Source: Mesostigma viride (Eukaryota > Streptophyta > Mesostigmatophyceae > Mesostigmatales > Mesostigmataceae). Taken from it: a stretch of DNA of 64,000 nt. Under the pieces are notes generated by a model that searched no databases, was not told the origin of the DNA, and saw only the letters and a list, made by a program, of their open reading frames with translations. This document shows positions 1 through 10,677 of this stretch, piece by piece. Where the stretch lies: positions 1,864,192-1,928,191 of the forward strand of contig RPFO01000246.1 in assembly GCA_009746045.1 (NCBI GenBank). The letters run 5' to 3'. How positions within the stretch are numbered: position 1 is the stretch's first letter; the number at the start of each line of letters is the position of its first letter. The position numbers and the translations under genes were made by a program.

Positions 1-146
1 GGAGATCATGCAGCACGTATTCCCTTGCTGGATGGATGGAAGTAGGCGAAGCCGCGAAACCGAACGAAGCTCGCTCTTCAGTACTAAGCTAATCTAGCTA
101 GAAAACCCGGCCTAACTACTTCTGTTTATAAAAGCGCCCCTTCCGT
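1..146 (-). mobile_element. LINE-A 3' end, first half of a split copy
   Basis: Read on the minus strand, this is the 3' untranslated end of the LINE-A family also seen at 2253-3317, 3339-3822 and 59443-60344. It contains the same pyrimidine-rich stop region, the TTTTCTAG block and the terminal block ending near GTGCTACATGATCTCC (here diverged). The copy continues at 1874-1990, where the minus strand carries the end of the ORF with its C-rich stretch. The two halves are separated by the DNA transposon at 151-1869. The window edge cuts its 3' end. Confidence 0.75.
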
Positions 147-150
147 TTAA

Positions 151-1869
151 CTCGTCGTCTGTCCCAACTCAGTCCTCACAGGAGGACTGAGTTGACAACT
201 TTCAACCGCGTGTAGCGACTAGGTGGGGGGTCCATCCCAAATGTTTTGATGTGGATCGGGGGTGTACTAGATGTCATTTTGTTGGCAAAAATACTGCATG
301 TGTGAAAACTTGACCCGAACACCTGAAAATTACACGGACGTTGGGCACCGCTCGCGAATTTGCATTTTTCGGGATAAGAACGAGTGGGAAAAATTCAATC
401 AAATCCTGGTGCATGAAGAAAAAATATAGGCATGTAAACAATATAGTTCTTGAAACGTGGCAAAAAACTGGGCTCATTTGGCCACTGCAACTGCCTGAAA
501 CAATTAAAAAACTCTCAGTCCTCAGGAGAGGAATGGGGCTTTTGCTAACTTTGCTAGCATGTAAGTGCGGTCATACTACACAATACCGTGGCCACCAACC
601 ATCCCAATCAACTCATTTCCCTTCAAGCATTACAGGACAACACACTTGCATCATCATACTTCAGGTATATCATACCTTATCATGTAGTGAGAGCCTATGC
701 ATGCATGTAGGGAATGGGCTTGGATACCTACCAACAAAGGGTTATGTTATAAGTGTCAACCACCAATATAATGGGTAGGTTAAGCATATTTCCATTGTTT
801 CTAACAACAATAGATATGGCTATAACTGTTTTGCCTTGCCATGATGTGGCCAACATAGTTGCTGGCACATGATGGCAGTGGTTTGTCACCAAGACTTTTC
901 ACTCACCCGTAAAAGCTTGAATGCACCCTTGACGCAGCCCGTGGCCACACAATCATGCAGTATGAACGTAGCAAGAGAATAACTAACATCTACGAAGGTG
1001 TTTAAACCTGCACAGCTCCTAAAACCCTGCACAACTACACTGGGTTAAGGCAAATGCCTGCTAACATCATCTGAAAAGGGGGTTTTAGAGAGGGGCAGGC
1101 AACGGTCAAGAAACAGCATCAAGACCTGAACCTGACAACGCCTCGCAAGCTTAAACTCATGTACGAACATCAAGGAACGAAGAGGCAACGATTATCCGGC
1201 TTTACCTGGCACGGCTGGCGTTACCTTGGCCCAGGCGGTGCCCGCAAAAGTGGCACTCTTCGGCACATAGACCATGACGTGACAGAATGGTCGAAATCAT
1301 CAAATCTATACTGTCACTCAATTTATTCTAATACAATGCATGTTAAAATGTAGAAAGAAACCTATCAGCCATTGAAATTGCGCCGGAAAGCAAGCGCCGT
1401 CATCAATTCCGTCGACCTGCCTTATCGCAGATTTTTCCAGCAAGAACAGTGCCGACACCGGGTAAATCGCATCCCCGCGAGCTAAAAATTGATTTTTATC
1501 ATCTTTAGGGCATGTTAAATCTATTTCCTGAGTTTGGACAGCTAACTCGTCCGCAAACGTAAACTGCATGCATGGGCGCGAGCCGCCATGGCTAGGTCGT
1601 GCATTTCCGGAACTCGCGTTTCACGTGGAAAAGTACCCTTACCACCTGTACTTTGACCGTACATTTAGCCGCTCATACCAAATCCAAAAAAATCCCAAAA
1701 ATATGTCCAAGAAAGATCTTTTCACGTAGTATTTGAATAAATTTTGAGAGAATTTTTTTGACAAACATTCTGACCGTGGCGAATTTTCTACGAAACCCAA
1801 AAACTCGGTCCTCTAGAGAGGACTGAGTTCAACTCAGTCCTCCGTAGAGGACCAGGGACAGACGACGAG
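151..1869. mobile_element. TTAA-flanked DNA transposon, non-autonomous
   Basis: The element is 1719 bp, bounded by TTAA at 147-150 and TTAA at 1870-1873. Its terminal inverted repeats begin CTCGTCGTCTGTCCC (151-165, and reversed at 1855-1869). Sub-terminal copies of GGAGGACTGAGTTGA follow on both sides, the left one inside a hairpin (about 166-190). TTAA targets are typical of the piggyBac and Kolobok superfamilies. The termini do not begin with CCC, so I do not choose between them. No transposase was recognised inside. Short ORFs at 341-778 (plus) and 1318-1569 (minus) resemble nothing I know. It sits inside a minus-strand LINE-A copy, so it is younger than that copy. Confidence 0.8.
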
Positions 1870-1873
1870 TTAA

Positions 1874-1990
1874 TAGGGGGAGGGGGCTTGCCCACAGGGA
1901 CCGGCGTGTCAGCCTCAGTGGACAATTGTCTTCCACCTCTTCTTGTTCTGGCAGTAACTTCTGCATAGCAGTCCAAGCAAGAGACAGGGA
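1874..1990 (-). mobile_element. LINE-A fragment, second half of the split copy
   Basis: On the minus strand this continues the LINE-A copy interrupted at 147/1873. It encodes the end of ORF2 (Lys/Trp-rich, then a Pro/Lys stretch from a C-run), which matches 3056-3150 on the plus strand. It is a short remnant. Confidence 0.65.
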
Positions 1991-2252
1991 GTGAAGTTGT
2001 GAGTTAACCCTGGCCCCTGCATGGGTATGCCCCTAAAAAACCCTCAGGCTCCGGGAGAGGCCTTTATGTTCTCCCGAACCGGCGCCTCTGAATGTGTTCC
2101 AATTAAGCCTATCTGTTAGGTTGTGGGCTCTGGACCGCATGGGGCAGCCTTACTAGCTGCATCCGCTAATAATGAGTCAGCCATGCTTTGCCTATGCAGA
2201 GAGCCACTCTCTGCTGCATGAGACGCCATCATGCCCTAGCCATGCTTAGCCA

Positions 2253-3317
2253 GCCGGCTGCACTGTCTGGGCTTATGCGGATGATACCACCCTCATCGAG
2301 AGCCCTGAGCACATTCAGACCTGGCTGGACTGCCTGGGCCTGGAGGCGCGGGCGGTGGGGTTGGAGATTAGCGTCAAAACTGAGGCGATGGTGATTGGGG
2401 CTACTACCAGTCGCCCGCCGCTGCCGCGGCTGCTAGATGGGAATGAGGCTGAGTTCCGTGATCGCTTCAAACTGCTGGGGAGCATGCTCCCCGACACCGC
2501 TGACGATGTGGACATCCGCATCAGCCTGGCCTGGGCTAGGCATCGTTCGCTCGAAACCTACTGGCACTCGAAGGACCTGGGCGAGCACAGCAAGCGCATG
2601 CTCCTGAAGGTCTTGGTCCTCACGGTGCTCACCTATGGCGCCGATCGAGGCATGGACGCTCACGGAAACGCTGGCCATGCGCGGCTGAACGGCACGGTAA
2701 CCAGGATGCTCCGCCAGCTAGGCCCTGAATTAATGTAGGATTTTCCACACATAGGTCTTTAGAATCTTTGTGCCAGGGTATGCCTCGCATTTCGGACGAG
2801 ATTAGACAGCGTAGGATAGCATTCGTAGGACATCTTAAGCTCGTACCAGTCAGGTAGACACCGACCTCGGTCTGGCCGGCCCCCAGCGGCTTGGCCAGCC
2901 GGGGCGGCATATCCTGACCTGGCCTGGCCCCAAGGACATTCCTAAAAGGGTAGGTAAACATGCCATGACCTACCCACAGCAATTGCATGATGGCCGACAT
3001 AGTGGTCCCAGCCCCGTATGAACATTGCATTCACTCCCTCTCTCTTGCTTGGACTGCTATGCAGAACAAGAAGAGGTGGAAGACGATTGTCCAGGCTCAC
3101 ACGCGCCAGCCCATGTGGGCAAGCCCCCCCCCCCCCCAAGAGGAAGGGGCGCTTTGCTGATTAGAATAGTTAGGGTTTTCTAGATTAGATAAGCTTAGAG
3201 TTAGATTAGTTCGGTTTCGTGGCTTCGCCCACCTCCGATCCATCCAGCAAGGGAATATGTGCTACATGATCTCCCAACGGAGTCATGTTATAATTTAATT
3301 TAAATTTAATTAAATTA
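2253..3317 (+). mobile_element. LINE-A non-LTR retrotransposon, 5'-truncated, reverse transcriptase remnant
   Basis: The copy is flanked by a perfect 11-bp duplication ATGCTTAGCCA (2242-2252 and 3318-3328). The reading frame from about 2271 gives A-Y-A-D-D-T-T-L-I-E, with the catalytic Asp pair of the reverse transcriptase palm at 2280-2285. The region downstream of the palm follows: F-K-L-L-G-S-M-L-P, then repeated K-R-M-L and L-V-L-T-V-L-T-Y-G-A. The frame breaks near 2640-2740 and again further on, so it is dead. The 3' end contains the C-run and AAGAGG stop region, and it finishes with an AT-rich TTTAATTAAATTAA tail. Only the last third of ORF2 is present, as expected from 5' truncation during target-primed reverse transcription. 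Confidence 0.9.
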
Positions 3318-3338
3318 ATGCTTAGCCATGATCATCTT

Positions 3339-3822
3339 AGATTAGGCAGCGTAGGATAGCATTTGTAGGACACCTTCAGTGCCCGCACCAGCCAGGTCGA
3401 CACCACCCTTGGTCTGGCCGGCCCCCAGCGGCTTGGACAGCCAGGGCGGCACATTCTGACCTGGCCTGGCCCCAAGGACATTCCCAAAAGGGTAGGGAAA
3501 CCTGTCACCAACTACGTTCAGATGTTGCTGGACGACCTAGTGGTCCCAGCCCAGTTTGAGCACCGCATCCACTCTCTCTCCCGTCTTTGGACTGCCATGC
3601 AGGACAAGACGCGGTGGAAGAAGATTGTCCAGGCGCACACGCCCGACCCTGGGGGCAAGCCACCTCCCCCCAAGCGGAGGAGGCGATTTGATGAGTAGTG
3701 TAGTTAGGATTTTCTAGATAGAGTTAGGATAGTTCGATCACGCGGCTTCCTCCACCCCATCCATCATGAAATATGTGCTACATGACCTCCCCACGGAGGC
3801 ATGTTATAATTTAATTTTTTTA
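3339..3822 (+). mobile_element. LINE-A, 484-bp 5'-truncated copy
   Basis: This is the same family as the preceding copy, reduced to the last 484 bp. It is bounded by a perfect 11-bp duplication ATGATCATCTT (3328-3338 and 3823-3833). It begins in the sequence matching GATTAGACAGCGTAGGATAGC of the neighbour, keeps the end of the ORF and ends with an ATTTAATTTTTTTA tail. The insertion point is directly next to that of the 2253-3317 copy. Confidence 0.9.
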
Positions 3823-4045
3823 ATGATCATCTTCCACCCCATCATGTCCGCAACTTTGCATAGATGCTGGAATACATGGTGGTGCAGGTGCACCTCAGCT
3901 GTGCACCCCGAGTAGGTGGCACTTTACACCCACCCCCGGCAGGTTGTCACCTAGAATGTATTAAAAACCATATGCCCCTTCTCAGGGATATGTGTTACAT
4001 ATCCTCCCCACGGAGGTATGTTCTTAATTAATTAATGCTCGATCG

Positions 4046-4432
4046 AACCGCATGGTCCACATTCAGTTCATTGATCAATGTTTTTTTTATCATGGTAAAC
4101 AAGCCTGGTTTACCGACCCATCACACGTGAGTTTCCCATGACTCCCCAGCACAACCACACGTCATGTACTGTTAACAACTTTGAGCAATTTGAATATCGC
4201 GTAACATAAATATGTAATGCCATGGTGCATGCAAGGCAGTCTCCCTTCGGTTCAAAGTTTGTTGCATACAAGCAACAAGAGGGCCATGCATGGCATGGAT
4301 AGGTATTGGTTGACTTCAACTAAATGCCACTGAGACGGTGGCACATGAATACGTGCCTCAACAGGCGTCGACGACAGCAAAAAGGGAAAAAATGTGAAGG
4401 TGCCCTCCATCTTGCCTGGCAACAATTCAACA
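4046..4432. other. Kinesin-5 3' flank, no gene seen
   Basis: No coding sequence is supported here. It contains the probable 3' untranslated region of the minus-strand kinesin gene. A minus-strand TGTAA, the polyadenylation signal common in green algae, occurs only further out, near 4003-4008 within element C. The exact transcript end cannot be read. Confidence 0.5.
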
Positions 4433-7400
4433 TCAGTTCCTGGTACCCAGGGGTGCCCTTGGAATTGCAGAAGGCAGTTCATAGCCGTTCTTACTAGCAG
4501 GTGCAATCTCTGAGGCGGCCTTGGCCAATGGCTTTGTAAAGACAACGTTCTCATCCGGGAACGAAGCCACATTTTCCTCCAGGGATGGCGAAGTCTCGCC
4601 CGTTTCTGTGTGGTCATCCTCCTCATTGCCCTCAGGCAACTTGGCCAACAGCTGGGCGCGTGCCTCCGCAAACACCACCTCAGGAGCTGGGGTGCGGAAA
4701 GTCTCAATTGCGTCCTTCAGAGGCACCTCGATGCTTCTCTTCAGAGGCGTCTTGCCAGTTGGAATATCCCTCTGTCCAAGCACAAATCAGGCAGGGAGAA
4801 TCACCAGGGAGTCAATCACGGGGCAGTAGTTTTGCAATCGTTGGTATGCCACAGGAGTTCTTCCAGACAGGCAAAAAAGTGGTGACTTCAAAGAAGGAGA
4901 TGACAAATGTATCTCTGGGGGAACAAGGTGTATATGCTTAGCGGTTATGGGTACATATTAACAGAGACTGATGCTAGGTATATACAGGTGCAGTCCTTCC
5001 CGCGTTAAGTTACGATCGCTGCCAAAATCTCGGCGTCGTAACTTAACGCGCGGACGAAAACTTGGCGATACAATTAGGCTATCAGCCCAACCCCTCCTCT
5101 GCCGGACTTCTATACGGCAATCGACAGCTTTCGTTAAGATCCAGCTGCAGCATCGAAGTCGCCCGAAGTCCATTTTTCCGGCCAAAGATTAACGGAGAGG
5201 TGGGCGGTGATGTAAAGGCCAAAAATCTTGGCTTCGTAACTTAACGTGTGAACGTAACCTTAAGTATCGTAACTTAAAGCGAGAATGACTGTGGGTGTTC
5301 CCTCACCTGAAAGTTGAAGCTCTCGACGAACGCCTTGACATCATCCACGTCGCTCCCGCAAGCGGTGCTCATGTTGCTGGCATCCTCGTTGACCCCACGC
5401 ACCGCTGCCCTGACCTCAGACACTTCCGCCTGGTCCTTCTCATTGGCATCTGACCATGGGTAGGGTGTCATCGCGCCACGCGCACGCATCCCGTGAACAG
5501 CACAACCATGAGCGCCCGAGGGGGGCAATGGAACCAAAGAATAGCACCAATCGCAGACGCCATGAGCATATTCCACGCAGCCCAGTAACAAAGCATGTCA
5601 AAGCGTTTTGTCACTGTGCAACATGCTCCAGATGGTATGGCGGCACACACAACCCCGGTAGAGAACATAGGAAAACGCACCTATGGCAGAAAGCGCTACA
5701 AATAGTTAACTGAAGTGGAACACATGCCCTTACCCATTGGAACAGCGATCAATCACCAGGGAATGATACCAAACAACGTACCCGCCCATCAGCCCACCCA
5801 CTACACCCGCCCTTGCAACCAATTGTCACCACAACCAACCGGAAAGCCGACTGTACCTGCAGCAAAGGCTGAGATGTCGTCCACCTGCTGCCGCACGCGC
5901 TCCAGCGTGCTCTGCGCCTGCTGCGACAGCGCCGCCTGGAACGTGTCGTTGAGGCCCGTCGCGTGGCTACGGGCAGAACAAGAGGCAGGACAGTTGACAC
6001 GGGACATGAGGCAGGGGTTATTCACACGGCTTCACCTCATTATGCAAACACAAGGTTTAATCAACACACTGGGGAGCGTGCCTCCCACGGCCTCCATGCA
6101 GCACTGCATGTATGCCTCTGTGGTGCGTTCAAGTCGAGAGATTCTGGGGAAACGGATTTGTTTCCGTTTCCGTTTCACGTCGGCGCTCTTAACCTGGACA
6201 GGTCCAGATCTGACTGGGAAACACCCACAAAAGTCTGTCCTGACAGATTTTGGGGAACAATCAATTTTGTTCAAGCCGGGTCAAGCCCAGAGAGTCTTGG
6301 TGAGCTTTGATCCCTTGGGCGCCCCGGTTTTCCGGTCACGGTCGTACGATGTCGTACGCCGCCAAAACATTTTTGCATGCTGGGTCACCATTTGACTCCA
6401 GCGAGCACAGAATCCCAGACCCCGAATGGAATCTTTCTTTCCGGCTACGCGGAAGCTTGAGCTGAAAGCGGCTCGCGTGCCAAACGCAGTTCCAATCCCC
6501 TCACAACCCGAATTTGGAAACAGGAACGGAAATGTTCTCCGGAATCTCTCGAGTTGGCCCAAGGCAGCTTGTTCCATTGAGCAGGCCCCGATAGCAGCAC
6601 GGAACCAAAGGCCCGACAGCGAGGCCATTTCGCTGAGACAAGAAGCGAGGGAAGGCAGAGCCGAGGAGAGGCCATGACCGGAGGAAACAAAAAGATTCGA
6701 TGGGGACGTGCCGTGGAGACAGCTGGAAGCAAAGACTGAAGCACACGGTCAGCCTAGATGCTTGTTGGTCATGCGAACACACCAAGCTTGGCCCTCCGTC
6801 AATTAATTAATAATTAAGAAGCACGTGAGTGTGTCTCGTGGGTGCCAATACAGAGTAAAGGAACCTTCAACCCTATATACACAACGCGAAGGAGGGAAGG
6901 TGCCCTAGCTTTTCTCACTGCCGCAGGCAAGTGGGCAGGCCACAGAGCGCTCTTTCCACAGCATGGTGCCGGGGCGCATGCAACACTGTGAGTGCAATGC
7001 AACCAACACAATACCATAGGTAGGCTGACGCATAGGCCTGCGTCCATACCTCATGCCATCCTTCAGCACAGCGACGCGCCCGGTCTCCCTCTCCGTGACA
7101 TCCCTGCTGGCCGTCAGCAACAACTCCTCGAGATGCTTGACACTCTTGCCACTGCGCCGCGCCACCAGTAAGGCAGTCGAGCAGAGGGCACACATACACA
7201 ACAGCAAGCGTGCATGGACCATGGTCAGGGTGCGACGCTCAACCGCCTCATGAGCCGGCACAGGGCAGCATATTCCCACACAAGCAAAAAAACAATAAAA
7301 GGCATAGGCATACGTCCCAAAGAAGCAATTTGAAGTTGTCAGGTTAGGGTGTGAGGAAACAGGGACACATGCCGCACAGATGTGTACCAAATACTGGCAT

Positions 7401-10400
7401 CCATAACCATTCCACCAGGCTACACACGCACCTGGCATCCACCATTGCGCTCAGCATGGTGTCGCTGGCCTGATTGGCCGCGGCCGCCGCATCCCCTTGC
7501 GTGTGGCTGGCTGCCACCAGTGCCGCGCCCTTATCCACCGCCTCCTGCGCGGTGGTGCGTACAGTCGCCAGTGACGCCTGAACCGACCCGTTGGCCACCG
7601 CAGCACGCGTCTTCAGGTCGTCCACCGCGCTCGCCACGTGGGCGGCACGGCCACGCACAAACTTGTTTACAATCAACGCCACGTCATCCAGTAGACGGGC
7701 CTCATGCGCACGGGTCTTCTCCTGCAGGCATACCCGGGGTGGGTTGTGTGTGGGTTTGCACGCTCAGGCATCAGCGAGCAGGGAAGAAAGCGTGGGTTCC
7801 CACAGGTGGACGACTCTCTAGTCTCTATCCCACCTCGTAATGACGGGAAAGTCCAGGTACTGACGTCCCAGCAATTGCGGGCACCGCCAGTCACAGACCC
7901 CACCCCACCCCACCCCACCCCACCCCACCCCACCCCACCCTACCGCACCCCTTTAACCCCTGACACTGACAGACAGCCCACCCTCATGCTGGTCCCACCA
8001 CCATTTCCCTCGCAAGCGCCAAACACCAAGCTGCCTTACAGGAGCCTACCTCAAAAGGCCACAACGCGCTGCCTAACCAGACCAATATGCCCTACCTCGA
8101 ACGAGGTCAGGAAGGCGTTGAGGGAGGCCTCCTGCGCCACAAGCTCCTGCGCAGATGTGGCGCTGCATGCTCCGGCCACCTCGTCGATGGACTGCAGGCC
8201 GGCCGCCAACACCTGCTGCAGGCCCGCCGTGGCCGTCACGGCCTGCGCGAGCGCCTCCCGCTGCGACAAGGCAAATGCCACCATCTGGCACGACTGCTCC
8301 ACCAACGCCGCCTGCAGCTCCCTGATGGTGACCTGGGCCTGCTCCAGGGTGGCCGCGACCATCTGGAACCAGGGTTCGACCAAGCAAACAAAAGCCTCCC
8401 AAGGAACAATTAGCCAAGAAGGCCTTTCCATATGAGGGTTGAATAAACCTGAACTAACCGTTATCCATCATCAGGTGCTGGCAGGAACCTGCACGCATGC
8501 ACTCTCAACTTGACAACCAGACCATAGACAGAGTGAGCACGCGCTGTGCTTTTTGGACTAGTGGCAGAATCATGGAACGGAATAACAGCACTCTCAACAT
8601 GGCTGCATGGGGGCATTCTGTTCCATGGGACCAAGAAAGACGCATGCCCGCGTAAGCTGCCGCACCGTACCTGTGTCATCTCCGCCCCATGAGACACCTG
8701 CATGTCCGTGATTGATGACAGCTGTCGCTTGCTGCTCTCGTCGTACTCCTGCGCCAGCTGGGCCACCTGACCTAGGGAACCAGTCAGCGCCTCCTGGAAC
8801 CCGCCCGCCTTGGCAACGAGGCATTCCAGGTCCTGAGCAAAGGGAGCGAGGCGTGGGCAGTTGATGGTGGTGGAGGATCAACGGGGTGTTGAGCACAAGT
8901 ACCGACAAAGCCAGCAGAGCAAGTGGTGTCAAGGTTGCCACTGATCAGTAGACAGTGCAGTTGTGACGCACAGGGCGGCATCACAATCATTAGTGTGGAG
9001 ACAGGGGGGCATGTATTTGTACCCAGGGGGGTGTGCATACAGGGGAGCCCATCAGGCATTGGGGCTCGCCTCACAGAACACAGTTTGAGTCCGTGAATGT
9101 CTGGAATTGGTGATATGGGCAGTGCAGTGCACTTGATTATGCAACCAACAGTGCATAGGAGTCATGCACAGCAAACCAGATACGAAAACCCGTCCCCGCA
9201 CCTTCCCCTTGCGCTCTGCAAACGCCGCCAGCCGGCCGTCCATGTCCGCAAACCGCTCCTGCTGCCCCGCGACTGCCTCACTGATGTTGGACTGCAGCGC
9301 CGCCAGCCGGCCGCCCAGCATACCCTTGAAGCTGGTGCTCTGCGCTGCGTTGCCCTCCTCCACCTTTGTCTTGCGATCGATCTTGCCAAACAAGCCCGCC
9401 ACGTCGTCGCTGGTAATGGCCAGCTCGTCGCGCAGGCTGTGGCTGGTGCCCAGCAGCCCGTCCTCGTTGACCCGATGCCGCGCGATCAGGTAGTCGCGGC
9501 AGGACACGTCCTCCTCGGCGCGTGCGAGGGTGACCTGCGTGGTGGCCAGCGCCTCGCTCGTCTCCCCCAATGCGCGCTCCGTCTCGCACTGCTTCTCCGC
9601 CAGCACCTCGTAGTCGCGCGCCTTGTCCTCAAACAGGCCCGTGATCTCGGCCAGCTCGCGCAAGCGCATCTCCAGCTCACCCTCCAGCGCGGCCACTTTC
9701 TCCTCCATCTCGCGCGTGTGGCGCTCCTCCTCGGCGTAGCGCTCAGTAGGGATGTAGACGCCGTTCTTCTCGCGCGTGGCCAGCAGCTCCGCGCGCAGCC
9801 GGTTGATCTCGCCGCTCAGGTCCTTGATGTGCTCCGCCTTGCACAGCTTCTGGTTCACCTGTGGCAACCCAGGCAGGGGGCGGGGGGGGAGAGAGGGAAG
9901 GGAGAGGCAAGCCAGCATGCGTCCAAAGGGAAGGCGTTATTGTTGATCAGCAAGGCTGTCGACACCCAGTAGCTTCCAAGAGCATGGGGACTCCTATAGG
10001 AGTGCAAGATGCGAGAAGATACCTGAAACCGTGTCCCACCCGGCGGCCGGCACCAAGTCACTTCATGACGAGCTAGCTCCACGGGCACACTGTGGTGGTG
10101 CTGAGTTCATGCATAAACGCCGTAGGCATATCTAAACCAGGTGCAGGTGTGTTCACGAGCCTGCAAGATCTCAACAACCTACAGCCTCAGCCAACCATGA
10201 CAACCTATACTTGGCGCCACCTATTCTATAACCTCCTGTACAGTGCCACATGCATGAGTGGTCCAAGTACCAGATGCGCCAAGCTTTCACCAGGAAAACA
10301 TACAGCCAGCCAGCACACACAGGATGGGAGCAGGGGCGCACACAGGGAAACAGGCAGCCACCATGCCAGGTCACAAGCATGAATGGCTACCGCCAGGGCG

Positions 10401-10644
10401 CATACCTCTGGCCGGTTCTTGATGTTCTTCGCACGGTGTGCGTAGTCCAGGGTGTTGAGCGTTTCCTCCAGGGTGGACAGGTTGGGGCTGACCGTTGCGA
10501 TGATGCACGTCTTGGTGCGGCCACCCAGCGAGTCCCGCAGCATACGCGTCAGCTTGCTGTCCCTGCTCCCAGGAAAAGTGGCGGGAGGCAATGGAAGTGA
10601 GGCGAGGTTCAGCGTCGAGGTGGTGCGGGGAAGCGGCGGGCGGG

Positions 10645-10677
<33 letters not shown>

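Larger units (their letters stand above)
2105..4045 (+). mobile_element. Element C (half-LINE) 3' region, split by two LINE-A insertions
   Basis: Segments 2175-2252, 3318-3338 and 3823-4045 together match the 3' region of element C seen at 60560-60842 plus 62284-62362 on the plus strand. Shared landmarks are the CAGAGAG..CTCTC palindrome, a block near GTGCAGGTG, the ATGTATTAAAA block, CATATGCCCCTTCTCAGGG and a terminal TTAATTAATTAA. The copy is interrupted by LINE-A at 2253-3317 and 3339-3822. It holds the empty form of the site that carries a hAT element in the other copy (ATATGCCC at 3970-3977). The left border is approximate. Confidence 0.75.

Noticed and set aside
341..778. 145-codon ORF within the left TTAA transposon
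   Set aside because: It needs a TTG start, has no recognisable domain, and lies in a non-autonomous element.
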